Positions 9,123 through 17,591 of a stretch of DNA of 64,000 nt are shown here, in pieces (positions within the stretch are counted from its first letter, which is position 1; each line of letters opens with the position of its first letter). The notes beneath the pieces were generated by a model. It did not search any database and was not told the DNA's origin. It saw only the letters and a list, made by a program, of their open reading frames with translations. The DNA is from Bacteroidia bacterium (GTDB lineage Bacteria; Bacteroidota; Bacteroidia; SpSt-205). The stretch covers positions 186,001 through 250,000 of the forward strand of contig JANXCX010000011.1 of NCBI GenBank assembly GCA_025059535.1, given 5' to 3'. Made by a program: the position numbers and the translations under genes.

Positions 9123-10046
9123 TCATCGGAATTCTTTCTTGTCACGCACGCCTAGGTCCGGTGGAATAAGGCGGTAGCTGATCGGGAGAGTATAAACTAA
9201 AACGAGTTCGTGAGAGCCTGTGGTTACGGCACCTAAGCGGGAGAGAGTGTAGTCGTAGGCATAGCCCACATACAGCCCCTCAGTGGCTTGGAGGCCTAAA
9301 AGGGCGCAGATAGCATCGCCGAGGCGATAAGAAGCGCCAAGCACGACGGGCTGCACCTGTAGGGCAAGATTAGCTTCTACACTAAATTGGGTTTGGGCCA
9401 ATTTGAGGAAAGCCGAGGGCATAAGACGCATGGTTTCTGAAAGCCGCACGGTGGAACCCGCCATAGCATAAAAGTGGCGCGGTACGCGACTGCGCCCCGT
9501 CGCCGTAAAGTCCTTAAGGCTAGGTTCGGTGAGATGCATGGCCGAGAAACCCAGATAGAGCTTATCTTCGGGTAGGTAGAAATATAACCCTGCCCCTACG
9601 TCGGGCATAAGGAGAGTGGTAGACCGATTGAAAAGGGTGGGGTCTGGAATTTGTTCGGGGCGCAGGGCGGCTCCATCTAAGGTCTTATTGATAATGCCAC
9701 CGGCTACGCCAAGCTGGAGGGCTGCACCGCGTGAGCCTACGGGGAGACGGAAGGCATAGGCAGCCTTGAGGTCAGCAGTGCGAAATGGCCCCACTTGGTC
9801 ACCCATGAGTTGTAGGCCTACCCCACCCCGCAAGAAGGTAACGGGCGTATGGGCATTTACGGCAAACGTACTGGGATGTCCTTCTATACCCAACCACTGA
9901 AGGCGCCCTATGCCAGTGAATTGCCAAGCGCCCGCTGCGCCCGCTACAGCAGGGTTAAGGCCAAAACGGTTATACATGTACTGAGTAAACTGGGGATCCT
10001 GCTGCGCCCACCCTATAGCCCCTAAAAGTAGCCCCCACCGCCGCAC
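9123..10046 (-). CDS. porP: T9SS membrane protein, PorP/SprF family
   Basis: 307 aa outer-membrane beta-barrel of the PorP/SprF family, associated with T9SS and surface attachment of cargo. A short signal peptide ends at about residue 14 (G-W-A-Q-Q), followed by the family opening D-P-Q-F-T-Q-Y-M-Y-N and N-P-A-V-A-G, then alternating barrel strands, G-A-S-Y-R-L-G-D-A near 240 and Y-A-Y-D-Y-T-L-S near 262. The start is a GTG, preceded by TATGTTTG with a 4-nt gap. Sits just upstream of gldK. Confidence 0.9.
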   Translation of the reverse strand: MRRWGLLLGAIGWAQQDPQFTQYMYNRFGLNPAVAGAAGAWQFTGIGRLQWLGIEGHPSTFAVNAHTPVTFLRGGVGLQLMGDQVGPFRTADLKAAYAFRLPVGSRGAALQLGVAGGIINKTLDGAALRPEQIPDPTLFNRSTTLLMPDVGAGLYFYLPEDKLYLGFSAMHLTEPSLKDFTATGRSRVPRHFYAMAGSTVRLSETMRLMPSAFLKLAQTQFSVEANLALQVQPVVLGASYRLGDAICALLGLQATEGLYVGYAYDYTLSRLGAVTTGSHELVLVYTLPISYRLIPPDLGVRDKKEFR

Positions 10047-10050
10047 AGGG

Positions 10051-10058
10051 CAAACATA
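10051..10058 (-). promoter_or_regulatory. -7 box of porP
   Basis: On minus TATGTTTG, 4 nt before the GTG of porP, in the 23-bp gap after hemD. Confidence 0.7.
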
Positions 10059-10069
10059 AGGGTTTTAGT

Positions 10070-10843
10070 TCATTCGTGGCTCTGGGGGCGCGCACGTTGC
10101 GCCTGCTGCTGAAGAAAATGGGAGATAAGACTCAGGAGGGAAGCTATATGCTCGCGCGGGGCATAGTCAAGAACCCTAATTCCGGCGTTTTCAGCCACCC
10201 GCAGGGTATCAGAGCCAAAAACCAACACGGCTGTATCGCCTTGCTTATAATTTGGATAAAGGGCTTTCCAGGCCAGTACACTAGCTACCGAAGGAAAACA
10301 GATAACCGAGAATTTTTTCCGTCTAAGCGCCTCGGGTAGGGGAAGGTATTTTACATTATATACGCGCACAGTAGCCACAGAAAGGTGGTAACGGGCCGCT
10401 TCCTCAAAAAACTGAAGGGGGGCTATCCCACCCCCCACATACAGGTAGCGGTATTGGGCGTGCTTACGCATGTAGGGTATAAGTTCAGTAAGGCTATGCG
10501 CTTGGGCATACGTGCGGCGCCGCAATACGCCAGGAATATAATTATAAAGATGCTGAGCTACGGCTTCACCGACACAGAGAAAACGAGATTCCTTAGGCAG
10601 CTCCAAACGCATTTCCTGCATAAGCCTGAAGAAATGATCAATAGCCTGCTTACCTGAAAAAATAAAAGCCTCATAATCCAATGGACTGATGTTTTGTTCC
10701 CGAAATTCGGCTAAAGTCATGCCTTGGATTTCTACTATGTTAGCGAAGTAAATTTGCACTTTCCAGACGCGCGCCAGCTCATAGTAAGGAGAATCAGAAG
10801 GCGGTGGAGGAAGGGTGATAAGTATATTACGCACGCGCCGCAT
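10070..10843 (-). CDS. hemD: Uroporphyrinogen-III synthase (HemD), Bacteroidota type
   Basis: 257 aa. HemD closes hydroxymethylbilane to uroporphyrinogen III in haem synthesis. The family is poorly conserved, but this matches the Bacteroidota form: I-L-I-T-L-P-P-P at the N-terminus, L-D-Y-E-A-F-I-F-S-G-K-Q-A-I-D-H-F-F near 57-74, C-V-G-E-A-V-A near 90, and C-F-P-S-V-A-S-V near 187. It starts directly after the DUF4271 stop (TGA then ATG with no gap). The DUF4271-HemD pair is a recurring neighbourhood in the phylum. Two HemD-like lobes are inferred, not shown. Confidence 0.85.
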   Translation of the reverse strand: MRRVRNILITLPPPPSDSPYYELARVWKVQIYFANIVEIQGMTLAEFREQNISPLDYEAFIFSGKQAIDHFFRLMQEMRLELPKESRFLCVGEAVAQHLYNYIPGVLRRRTYAQAHSLTELIPYMRKHAQYRYLYVGGGIAPLQFFEEAARYHLSVATVRVYNVKYLPLPEALRRKKFSVICFPSVASVLAWKALYPNYKQGDTAVLVFGSDTLRVAENAGIRVLDYAPREHIASLLSLISHFLQQQAQRARPQSHE

Positions 10844-11767
10844 TCAGATAAGGTAATATAAGAAAGCCTCGGCGGTGCAAAGGTAAGCAAAAGAGGGAAA
10901 CTGGCGCACAAGCAGTAGGCTGCGTCCGCTCCAAGCGGCATAAAGGGCTATCTGGCCCCAAATCGGCTTGCCTATACCCAGCAGGGCGGCAAGGAAAAGG
11001 GGAGCCAGCCATTTTTGCCAGCTCCAGTTTGGATTAGCGCCGTGCAAGGCTAGGATCAGTGCTTCGGCTCCTATAACACCAAAAACACCCAGCGCCAGGG
11101 GCCCTATCTTCAAGGCCAGCAATCCGCCAAATAGCCCTACAAACGCCAATCCTATCCATATCTCTATAGAGCTTAGAGAAAGGGGAAGTAGGAAACCCTG
11201 CCAAAGCACGGACCGCAGGAGAGGAAAAAGCTGAATAGCGCCGACCAAGAGCGCCGTAGCTAGCATCAGCAGGCCAGGGTATAAAAAAGGGAAGGCAGAG
11301 GCCGTAAGAGAGGGAGAAACCAGATCAGAGGACTTAGAAATAGGGGACAAAGGCAGAAGGGCCATGGAGCGAACCACGCTATCCGTAGGCTCAGGAGGAC
11401 GCATAACGTAAAGGCTTCCAGTTATCCCGCCCCCTGTAAGACCAATTAGGCAAAGCTTGGCTTTTGACATAGGAAGGAGAGGTAGAAGAAAAGCCGAGCG
11501 CTTTTCTAGGGCTAAGATGCGATTATTTTGGGATACCGCTAGCTCGCCTACTGCGCCTTGCACATACAAGAGAGTAGAGGGAGGAACTTGCAGGCAGTGG
11601 CAACGCTTCCAGGGGCGAGCCGCCTGAAAGGGTACCCGCCCATCCGCCCACGGTCCACTAAGGTCTGCCACCACCTTATACGCCGTGCCAAGGAGCGGAG
11701 CAGGACAGTAAGCCACAGGCGGAGGAATCGCATATATTTGAACCAGTAGGATGACGGCGCTGCGCAT
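10844..11767 (-). CDS. DUF4271 family membrane protein
   Basis: 307 aa from ATG 11767. The N-terminal third is soluble and Pro-rich; the last 200 residues carry 5-6 hydrophobic segments and end with L-C-T-A-E-A-F-L-Y-Y-L, a tail like the L-C-T-x-E ending of DUF4271. The function is unknown; genes of this family sit before hemD in many Bacteroidota. Starts further upstream (the ORF is open to 11971) would lie wholly inside ispF on the other strand and are rejected. Even so, the first 17 nt overlap the start of ispF head to head. Confidence 0.75.
   Translation of the reverse strand: MRSAVILLVQIYAIPPPVAYCPAPLLGTAYKVVADLSGPWADGRVPFQAARPWKRCHCLQVPPSTLLYVQGAVGELAVSQNNRILALEKRSAFLLPLLPMSKAKLCLIGLTGGGITGSLYVMRPPEPTDSVVRSMALLPLSPISKSSDLVSPSLTASAFPFLYPGLLMLATALLVGAIQLFPLLRSVLWQGFLLPLSLSSIEIWIGLAFVGLFGGLLALKIGPLALGVFGVIGAEALILALHGANPNWSWQKWLAPLFLAALLGIGKPIWGQIALYAAWSGRSLLLVRQFPSFAYLCTAEAFLYYLI
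11733..11740 (+). promoter_or_regulatory. -7 box of ispF
   Basis: TATATTTG, 10 nt before the ATG at 11751. It lies inside the 5' coding part of the minus-strand DUF4271 gene. Confidence 0.55.
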
Positions 11768-12230
11768 AGGCTTAGGGTATGATGCGCACAAATTTACCCC
11801 CCACCGGCCGCTACGGCTGGGCGGGATTACCATACCCCACTCCGAAGGGCTAGCTGGACACTCAGATGCGGATGTTTTGCTCCATGCGCTTTGCGATGCC
11901 TTGCTGGGGGCGGCTGGCCTAGGGGACATCGGGCAGCACTTCCCGCCCGAAGACCCCGCCTGGAAAGACAAGGATTCCCGCGAGCTGCTGCACTACGTGC
12001 TTGAGCGGGTACGAACCGAAGGCTGGAAGGTGATTAATGTGGATACGGTACTCATTGCCCAGAAGCCGCGCCTGAGCCCGTATTACCCGGCTATGCGCGC
12101 AAGTATTGCCGAACTGCTGGCGGTGCCTCTCACCTGTGTAGGGATTAAGGCGAGCACGCCCGAGCAGATGGGCGCGCTGGGACGCGGCGAAGGAATAGCG
12201 GCTTATGCGGTGGTACTCCTTTCAAGGTAG
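11751..12230 (+). CDS. ispF: 2-C-methyl-D-erythritol 2,4-cyclodiphosphate synthase
   Basis: 159 aa, normal length. IspF cyclises CDP-ME 2-phosphate in the MEP isoprenoid pathway. Metal-binding D-A-H (D9, H11) in G-L-G-Y-D-A-H, then G-H-S-D-A-D-V-L-L-H-A near 36-46 and G-D-I-G-Q-H-F-P-P near 58-66 are all present, as is the C-terminal G-R-G-E-G-I-A-A-Y-A. ATG 11751 is chosen from the G-L-G-Y-D-A-H distance. Its 3' end overlaps the kynA stop by 9 bp. Confidence 0.95.
   Translation: MTALRIGLGYDAHKFTPHRPLRLGGITIPHSEGLAGHSDADVLLHALCDALLGAAGLGDIGQHFPPEDPAWKDKDSRELLHYVLERVRTEGWKVINVDTVLIAQKPRLSPYYPAMRASIAELLAVPLTCVGIKASTPEQMGALGRGEGIAAYAVVLLSR
11789..11796 (-). promoter_or_regulatory. -7 box of the DUF4271-hemD unit
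   Basis: On minus TAAATTTG, 21 nt before ATG 11767. It lies inside the ispF coding region. Confidence 0.5.
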
Positions 12231-13160
12231 CGACTCGACCTGAGGGGCTATAACGCCCATTTTACCCCACTCGGCTTTTTCCTCGGGGGACCAAAGACGG
12301 GGGAAAAATTGGATTTTCTGGCGATAGGGCGGTAGGTAAGTGGGCCAATTCGTGCCGCCTGTAGAGGGAAGGCTGCTCCCACCTTGCCGCAAATAGTAGG
12401 CCGCCGCTTGCAGATGTACAAACCGCCAGCGGATATTTATCTCTACATCCATAGCCCGCAGCGCCTGAAAAAGTGTATCAGATATAGCCTCTTGTGCTAG
12501 CTTAGCTTCTAGGCGTGCATTGAGATTGCGGCCATCCCATTGACGCGCCAAATCCAAAAGATATGCATCATACTTCTGCTCAAATAGGCGGAGAGTCAGT
12601 GTTTTATCACCCGTTTTGCTGTCTAGGTTCCCAAACTTCCAATATATATTCTCATACATTTCCTCTAAGGTCTCCAGAGGTAGATGACGGCGATGAGGGG
12701 CTATAAGATTGCGTAAGCCCGTAGAAAAAAGCTCTATCTCCCGAAACTGGACGGATTGGAAGCCGCTGGCTGGGAGAAGCGCCGTGCGAAACCGCAGAAA
12801 ATTCTCAGAATCCATGCCCTTTATCATAATCTCAAAGCTGCCAACCAGATGCTTGAAGTAGGTAATAATTCTATGGACCCTTTTGAGGATGGGCCCCTCT
12901 TCCTGCCAGCTCTCTTGGGCTATAAGCTCAAGCTCCACTTTAACAAGCTTAAAATAGAGCTCGGTTATCTGATGATATACAATGAAGATGACTTCATCCG
13001 GAAAGTCTGTACGGGGTTTCTGGAGGCTAAGTAGCGTATCTAATTCTATGTAATCCCAGTAGGTGAGGGAGCGGCTGTACAGAAGTCCTTCCAGGTAGGT
13101 TTCTAAATCTTGGCCAAGGAGGCTATACTTACGGCGCAGGGCCTCTAGCTTATCTTCCAT
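12222..13160 (-). CDS. kynA: Tryptophan 2,3-dioxygenase
   Basis: 312 aa haem enzyme that opens the indole ring of tryptophan to N-formylkynurenine. F-I-V-Y-H-Q-I-T-E-L-Y-F-K near 59-71 holds the distal His; R-W-R-F-V-H-L-Q near 245-252 holds the proximal haem His; S-G-F-Q-S-V-Q-F-R-E near 133 is the usual substrate-site block. The family's G-T-G-G-x-S-G loop appears here as S-T-G-G-T-N. The start at 13160 is preceded by TATTTTTG with a 4-nt gap. No other kynurenine-pathway gene is adjacent. Confidence 0.93.
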   Translation of the reverse strand: MEDKLEALRRKYSLLGQDLETYLEGLLYSRSLTYWDYIELDTLLSLQKPRTDFPDEVIFIVYHQITELYFKLVKVELELIAQESWQEEGPILKRVHRIITYFKHLVGSFEIMIKGMDSENFLRFRTALLPASGFQSVQFREIELFSTGLRNLIAPHRRHLPLETLEEMYENIYWKFGNLDSKTGDKTLTLRLFEQKYDAYLLDLARQWDGRNLNARLEAKLAQEAISDTLFQALRAMDVEINIRWRFVHLQAAAYYLRQGGSSLPSTGGTNWPTYLPPYRQKIQFFPRLWSPEEKAEWGKMGVIAPQVESLP

Positions 13161-13164
13161 GGAA

Positions 13165-13172
13165 CAAAAATA
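13165..13172 (-). promoter_or_regulatory. -7 box of kynA
   Basis: On minus TATTTTTG, 4 nt before ATG 13160. It is 6 bp from the weak smpB box on the other strand. Confidence 0.7.
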
Positions 13173-13178
13173 GGGTTT

Positions 13179-13186
13179 TATATTAG
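13179..13186 (+). promoter_or_regulatory. Weak -7 box of smpB
   Basis: TATATTAG, one mismatch to TAnnTTTG, ending 4 nt before ATG 13191. Confidence 0.4.
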
Positions 13187-13190
13187 AGGG

Positions 13191-13640
13191 ATGCAGACGC
13201 CCCTTCTAGTCAATAGGAAAGCCTTTCACGATTATGAGATTTTGGAGCGGTATATGGCAGGGATAGCGCTTTTAGGGCCGGAGGTCAAGTCCCTGCGAGC
13301 GGGCGGCGGGCAGCTTCAGGACGCTTTTTGTGTGTTTAGAGAAGGCGAGCTCTATCTAGTGAATTTTTACATAGCGCCGTATAAGCAGGCGGGGTATGCG
13401 GAGGTCCCGCCGCGCCGGCCGCGCAAGCTCTTGCTGCGGCGAGAGGAACTGAATCGCCTTCAAGGGCGGCTTAGCCAGAAAGGCTATACCCTTATTCCCT
13501 TACGGCTCTTTTTCACGGACCGCGGCTGGGCCAAGGTAGAGCTGGGCCTAGCCCAGGGCCGCAAAAAGTACGATAAGCGCGTAGCCATCCAGCAACGCGA
13601 AACCCAGCGCCTACTTGAACGGCTGCGCAAAAGGCACTAA
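13191..13640 (+). CDS. smpB: tmRNA-binding protein SmpB
   Basis: 149 aa, normal length. SmpB delivers tmRNA to stalled ribosomes. Family blocks are intact: N-R-K-A-F-H-D-Y-E-I-L-E-R-Y near 8-21, G-I-A-L-L-G-P-E-V-K-S-L-R near 25-37, Y-I-A-P-Y near 60 and the basic C-terminal tail K-K-Y-D-K-R. Read away from kynA with a 30-bp gap. The tmRNA gene itself is not in this window. Confidence 0.95.
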   Translation: MQTPLLVNRKAFHDYEILERYMAGIALLGPEVKSLRAGGGQLQDAFCVFREGELYLVNFYIAPYKQAGYAEVPPRRPRKLLLRREELNRLQGRLSQKGYTLIPLRLFFTDRGWAKVELGLAQGRKKYDKRVAIQQRETQRLLERLRKRH

Positions 13641-13647
13641 CTCTCCT

Positions 13648-13655
13648 TACCTTTG
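13648..13655 (+). promoter_or_regulatory. -7 box of the pterin dehydratase gene
   Basis: TACCTTTG, 5 nt before ATG 13661. Confidence 0.7.
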
Positions 13656-13660
13656 CTCCC

Positions 13661-13966
13661 ATGACTCCCTATTCCTTGGAGGAGATACGTCAGCGGCTCG
13701 TATTCTTCCCAGAGTGGCAGTATAGCCAAAATAGCCTCGTGCGCGAGTATGATTTCGGGGACTTTTTAGAGGCCTGGGGCTTTCTTACGCAGGTAGCCTT
13801 AGTAGCCGAGCGCCACAACCACCACCCTGAGATATGGAACGTATATAATAAGGTACGCTTGCGTTGGAGCACCCATGAGGCTGGCGGTGTAACCGAGCGG
13901 GATTTTACGCTGATTGAGGAGGTTGATCGGATTTATGCGACGGCTGCGCGTGCGCGTACGAAATAG
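13661..13966 (+). CDS. phhB: 4a-hydroxytetrahydrobiopterin dehydratase (pterin-4a-carbinolamine dehydratase)
   Basis: 101 aa. It recycles the pterin cofactor after aromatic amino-acid hydroxylation. The active-site pattern E-R-H-N-H-H-P-E-I near 47-55, the W-x-x-x-Y-N-K-V that follows, and the later [12 protein letters not shown] are all visible. Length matches the single-domain family. The 3' end overlaps dut by 32 nt. With kynA next door it hints at aromatic amino-acid breakdown, but no phenylalanine hydroxylase gene is in the window. Confidence 0.92.
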   Translation: MTPYSLEEIRQRLVFFPEWQYSQNSLVREYDFGDFLEAWGFLTQVALVAERHNHHPEIWNVYNKVRLRWSTHEAGGVTERDFTLIEEVDRIYATAARARTK

Positions 13967-14378
13967 CGGCGATCTCCCTCTGCCGGCCTATGCTACGCCC
14001 TACGCAGCGGGGATGGATTTGCGCGCTGCCCTCCCAGCCCCCCTTACCTTACAGCCTGGCGACCGTCAGCTTATTCCTACGGGTATTGCTATTGAACTTC
14101 CTGAGGGGTACGAAGCGCAAGTACGCCCACGCAGTGGGCTAGCGCTCCGCCACGGCATCACTGTCCTAAATACCCCAGGCACTATAGATGCCGATTACCG
14201 CGGAGAGATTCAGGTAATTCTTATCAACTTAGGGTCAGCGCCTTTTACGATTGAGCCGGGCATGCGAATCGCCCAGCTCGTCGTAGCTCCCGTAGTGCAG
14301 GTAGAGTGGGAAGTCGTAGAGGCACTTAATTCAACTGGCCGCGCAGAGGGTGGATTCGGCCATACGGGCACTACATGA
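13935..14378 (+). CDS. dut: dUTP diphosphatase
   Basis: 147 aa trimeric dUTPase that hydrolyses dUTP to dUMP. Five motifs are present in order: [30 protein letters not shown], and the C-terminal G-G-F-G-H-T-G. The ORF is open to 13914 but ATG 13935 gives the normal N-terminus. It starts inside phhB and ends by 4-nt overlap (ATGA) with the next gene, so the three are one unit. Confidence 0.95.
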   Translation: MRRLRVRVRNSGDLPLPAYATPYAAGMDLRAALPAPLTLQPGDRQLIPTGIAIELPEGYEAQVRPRSGLALRHGITVLNTPGTIDADYRGEIQVILINLGSAPFTIEPGMRIAQLVVAPVVQVEWEVVEALNSTGRAEGGFGHTGTT

Positions 14379-16489
14379 AATTGGCCCTACTCGGCTCCCT
14401 CTTTCGCTTCTACCCGCTGCAGCTACCTTTCTTTCAACTGCGCCGGCATTTTTTCCTAATGCTTCTTTGGGCGGTTCTTTGGCTGATTGCCCTGGGGCAA
14501 ATCGGGACTTCTTTCGGCGTCCACCTTTTATTCTATAATCCGAGCAGCGGCCCAATCCCTACCTTCTGGGATACGTGCACCTGGGGGGTAGCGTACGCGC
14601 TTTTTACCTTAGCCTATCATTTCACCACTTATCTGCTGGATGGGCATCATGCGGGATTTCTCCTGCGGGAACCGCGCCCTTTTCTGCAATATACGCTCAA
14701 TAATAGCCTAATTCCTTTGATATTTTGGCTGTATTACCTTCACCGTTATACGCAGTATCATGCGCGCGAGGCCAATTTCTGGTGGCAGCTTTTAGGCCAT
14801 GCGGTGGGCTTTTTGGGGATGCTTCTGGGAATGCTTTTTCTAATGGATTCTTTGGCCAAGGATATATTTCGGCTGGGGAAGCTTGGCTTACTTTCCCCTC
14901 ACCAGATATACCACCAGATAGCGCATGCGCGGCCAGAATATACCCCCGTACGCTACTACTTGGCTATACCTGGGGGGATTCGGCCGACTTGGCTGGGGAA
15001 AGTACTACAGCGGCGCGCCCTTATGCTTTTGCTTCTGCGCTATCACCGAAACGCCTTCATACTGGAGGTAGGTCTTTTAGGACTTATTACATTATGGGGC
15101 TATATTCAGCAGATTGTTGAGGTTTATCTATCTGCTTCAGCGGCTTTTCTAGTTTTGTGGGCTATTCTTTGCATGCTGATAGGAGCGGTGGCGTTCTGGC
15201 TTAGGCAATGGGGGGGTTGGGCCATACTCCTCCTTGTGGGGGGCGGTGCGGCGGTGCTTTATCAACCTATTTTTCAGGCTTGGAGCCCAGCCTACGGCCT
15301 AAAGTATGAGGCTTCCGGGCTAAAGCCGAGCCCCCCTGCTCGAGAAAAAGACTCCTTAGGGCTAGTGGAATGTATCAGTCGGCGGGCGGCGCGGCAGGAG
15401 CGGCCCAAAGCGCCGCTGGTATGGATCCAAGTCTCCGGGGGCGGATGGCGTTCGGCTTTTTGGACCCTGCGCCACCTTCAGTATTTAGATAGCCTTAGCG
15501 GAGGCCGACTTTGGCGCCGCACTTTAGCCATTTCCGGCGCTTCCGGCGGACTAATCGGCGCCGCTCTATGGCGCGAATTAGGTCTCTTTTATCCCGAGCG
15601 CCGCTGGGACCCTTCAGAGCCTTTTTACCTTACCCAGGATGCGCTGAATCCTATTATTTCCACTGGCTTAGTCGGCTTACTAAGCCCTACGGCTTCTTTC
15701 TATGATTCCCTAGCGGGCGAATCTTACCTGCGTGGGCGGGGTTATGCCTTTGAGCAGGCTCTTATTCGCAACGCACGCGCCTTTTACCGGCGCCGCTTGG
15801 GCGATTATGCGCCCTTTGAACGCGCCGCTGAGTGTCCCCTTCTTTTCATCACCCCTACGCTTCTCCGAGAGGGCAAACCGCTCCTTATCAGTAGTCAGTC
15901 GTGCAGTATTCTCACGGCTGAGGGTGTGCTGGGCGAGCTGCGCCAGCTGGTGCCCGATGCCGACCACCTGCACTTTGTCACGGCACTGCGCATGAATGCC
16001 GCTTTTCCTTTTGTGCTACCTCCCGTATGCCTACCTACCCAACCTTTCCCACAAGAGGTAATTGACGCAGGGGCCATAGACAATTTTGGAGAGCTAATTG
16101 CCCTGCAGTTTCTTTGGAAAATGCGCCATGCCTTGGCCCAGCACGCTGAGCGGATTATTCTCATTCAGATACGCGATTTACCTCTCTCCCCCAAAGGAGC
16201 TACTGAGGAGCCTCGCACTCCCTTAGAGGAACTAGCCCAACGCTTGGGTGGTCTCTATTCCTCGGTTACAGCGGCGCGCCAACGCCTACTCTATTTGGCT
16301 TATGATTTTTTGCAGGCGGCTTACCCCATCCCCATAGAAAAGCATATACTAGCCTATTCCCCTTCAAGTGGGTATATTCCTCCTTTGGGGCTCACCCTCC
16401 ATGCGGATGATCGGGCCCAAATGCAGAAAGCCTTTGCCGAAATAGCGCACCAGCAGCGCCTGAGGCAAGTGCTAAAATCTCTAGAATGA
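14375..16489 (+). CDS. Membrane-anchored patatin-like phospholipase
   Basis: 704 aa. The first 330 residues carry about 7-8 hydrophobic helices with no recognisable family. After these comes a patatin-type acyl-hydrolase: the oxyanion-loop V-S-G-G-G-W-R-S-A near 351, the nucleophile elbow I-S-G-A-S-G-G near 384 (G-x-S-x-G), and the dyad Asp in D-A-G-A-I-D-N-F-G near 565. All catalytic elements are present, so it is likely active on membrane lipids or another ester; the substrate is unknown. Starts by ATGA overlap with dut. Orientation of the catalytic part relative to the membrane cannot be read with confidence. Confidence 0.78.
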   Translation: MKLALLGSLFRFYPLQLPFFQLRRHFFLMLLWAVLWLIALGQIGTSFGVHLLFYNPSSGPIPTFWDTCTWGVAYALFTLAYHFTTYLLDGHHAGFLLREPRPFLQYTLNNSLIPLIFWLYYLHRYTQYHAREANFWWQLLGHAVGFLGMLLGMLFLMDSLAKDIFRLGKLGLLSPHQIYHQIAHARPEYTPVRYYLAIPGGIRPTWLGKVLQRRALMLLLLRYHRNAFILEVGLLGLITLWGYIQQIVEVYLSASAAFLVLWAILCMLIGAVAFWLRQWGGWAILLLVGGGAAVLYQPIFQAWSPAYGLKYEASGLKPSPPAREKDSLGLVECISRRAARQERPKAPLVWIQVSGGGWRSAFWTLRHLQYLDSLSGGRLWRRTLAISGASGGLIGAALWRELGLFYPERRWDPSEPFYLTQDALNPIISTGLVGLLSPTASFYDSLAGESYLRGRGYAFEQALIRNARAFYRRRLGDYAPFERAAECPLLFITPTLLREGKPLLISSQSCSILTAEGVLGELRQLVPDADHLHFVTALRMNAAFPFVLPPVCLPTQPFPQEVIDAGAIDNFGELIALQFLWKMRHALAQHAERIILIQIRDLPLSPKGATEEPRTPLEELAQRLGGLYSSVTAARQRLLYLAYDFLQAAYPIPIEKHILAYSPSSGYIPPLGLTLHADDRAQMQKAFAEIAHQQRLRQVLKSLE

Positions 16490-16491
16490 TA

Positions 16492-16499
16492 TACCTTTG
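16492..16499 (+). promoter_or_regulatory. -7 box of the YHS lipoprotein gene
   Basis: TACCTTTG, 3 nt before ATG 16503, right after the stop of the patatin gene. Confidence 0.7.
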
Positions 16500-16502
16500 C
16501 CT

Positions 16503-16748
16503 ATGCGCCTACTGTGGGTAGCCTTCCTTTTTGGGGTGTGGCAATGTAAAAGCCCTTCGTCCCCTATGTCACCTCCAGCTAAACCCATAGAAGTACCTGT
16601 GGCTAAATTAGCCCTTCCTTATTGTCCGGTTTGTAAGATGGAGTTCGGGACCTACCCGATTGCCGATACGCTGCGCTATGAAGGCAAATTATATGGCTTC
16701 TGTAGTCTGGCGTGTAGGGATACATTTACTCAGCGTAGGGGTATGTAG
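16503..16748 (+). CDS. Small YHS-domain lipoprotein
   Basis: 81 aa. Signal peptide of about 14 residues ends at V-W-Q-C, a lipobox-like site, followed by a Pro-rich spacer. The C-terminal half is a YHS-type metal-binding domain: C-P-V-C-K-M, Y-E-G-K-L-Y-G-F-C-S-L-A-C-R-D-T-F. YHS domains bind heavy metals or copper in transporters and hydroxylases; here it is exported. An in-frame TTG at 16497 lies inside the promoter box and is rejected as the start. Its last 56 nt also encode the signal peptide of the next gene in another frame. Confidence 0.8.
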   Translation: MRLLWVAFLFGVWQCKSPSSPMSPPAKPIEVPVAKLALPYCPVCKMEFGTYPIADTLRYEGKLYGFCSLACRDTFTQRRGM

Positions 16749-17589
16749 TGGGCTAGTGGGGTCTGGCTGTGCGCCCGCTCCTTCAGAAGCGTCCTCTGAG
16801 GCCGTGGATTCGGCCTATGTAGTTCCCTGGGAAGAGGTAGAAGGGTATATGAAAGTGGCGCCCTCACCGGTGCAGGTGGCGGCTTGGCTTCGGCAGGAGC
16901 GAATGGGCTTTTATCGGGAGCCCCTTCATGATCCCACTTTAGCGGGGCGCTACAGCGGTCTCCAAGGGGCGGCTAACTTAGGCATTTACCTAACCGACAT
17001 GGCCTATGCCCACGCCACAGGCAATTACCAAGCGGCGTACGAGTACCTTTCGGCGGTTCAACGCCTAGCCAGCCGCTACGGACTAGAAGACATCTTTTCT
17101 GTAGAACGGCTCAAAACCTTAGATCGCCTGCAAGATAAGCCTGATAGCATTCAGCATCTTTTTGGCCAGTATTATGGGGAGGTTCAGGACCGGCTCGTGG
17201 AAACAGGCCAGCAGGCCTTGCTACGGCACATGATTTTAGGCGGCTGGTTAGAAAGTCTTCACATTGTGCTGGTGCTATTAGGCAAGGAGAATACCGATCG
17301 TAAGGCCCTCTCGGAGGTGATACTCCTTCAACCGCATCTTATGCCTCTCTTGATACGCCTATATGCGATAGATACGCTCCATTCGCCCGCTTCGCGACAA
17401 ATTTTAGCGCATCTGGACACCCTAAATCAAGCCCTCAGGGCCCTTCCTAAGGCATTGCCGACTAGTCCGCAAACCACGGTTTCAGGCCGAACGATTCGGA
17501 TGGTCACTACAGGTGGTATGGAGCTCAAGCCCGATCAGGTAAAAGAAGTACAAAAAGTCCTGGAGAAGCTTAGAGATTTTTTGACTTAG
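16693..17589 (+). CDS. Conserved lipoprotein of unknown function
   Basis: 298 aa. Starting at ATG 16693 gives a signal peptide with lipobox G-S-G-C at about residues 23-26. The body is all-helical, with N-L-G-I-Y-L-T-D-M-A-Y-A and Y-Q-A-A-Y-E-Y-L near 95-120, a pattern I associate with an uncharacterised Bacteroidota lipoprotein family. The first 56 nt lie inside the YHS gene in the +1 frame; no later start would leave a usable signal peptide, so the overlap seems real. Translational coupling with the YHS lipoprotein is likely. Confidence 0.7.
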   Translation: MASVVWRVGIHLLSVGVCSGLVGSGCAPAPSEASSEAVDSAYVVPWEEVEGYMKVAPSPVQVAAWLRQERMGFYREPLHDPTLAGRYSGLQGAANLGIYLTDMAYAHATGNYQAAYEYLSAVQRLASRYGLEDIFSVERLKTLDRLQDKPDSIQHLFGQYYGEVQDRLVETGQQALLRHMILGGWLESLHIVLVLLGKENTDRKALSEVILLQPHLMPLLIRLYAIDTLHSPASRQILAHLDTLNQALRALPKALPTSPQTTVSGRTIRMVTTGGMELKPDQVKEVQKVLEKLRDFLT

Positions 17590-17591
17590 CC

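Noticed and set aside
11768-11971. Longer N-terminus for DUF4271
   Set aside because: The extension lies wholly in ispF and reads as low-complexity Ser/Pro.
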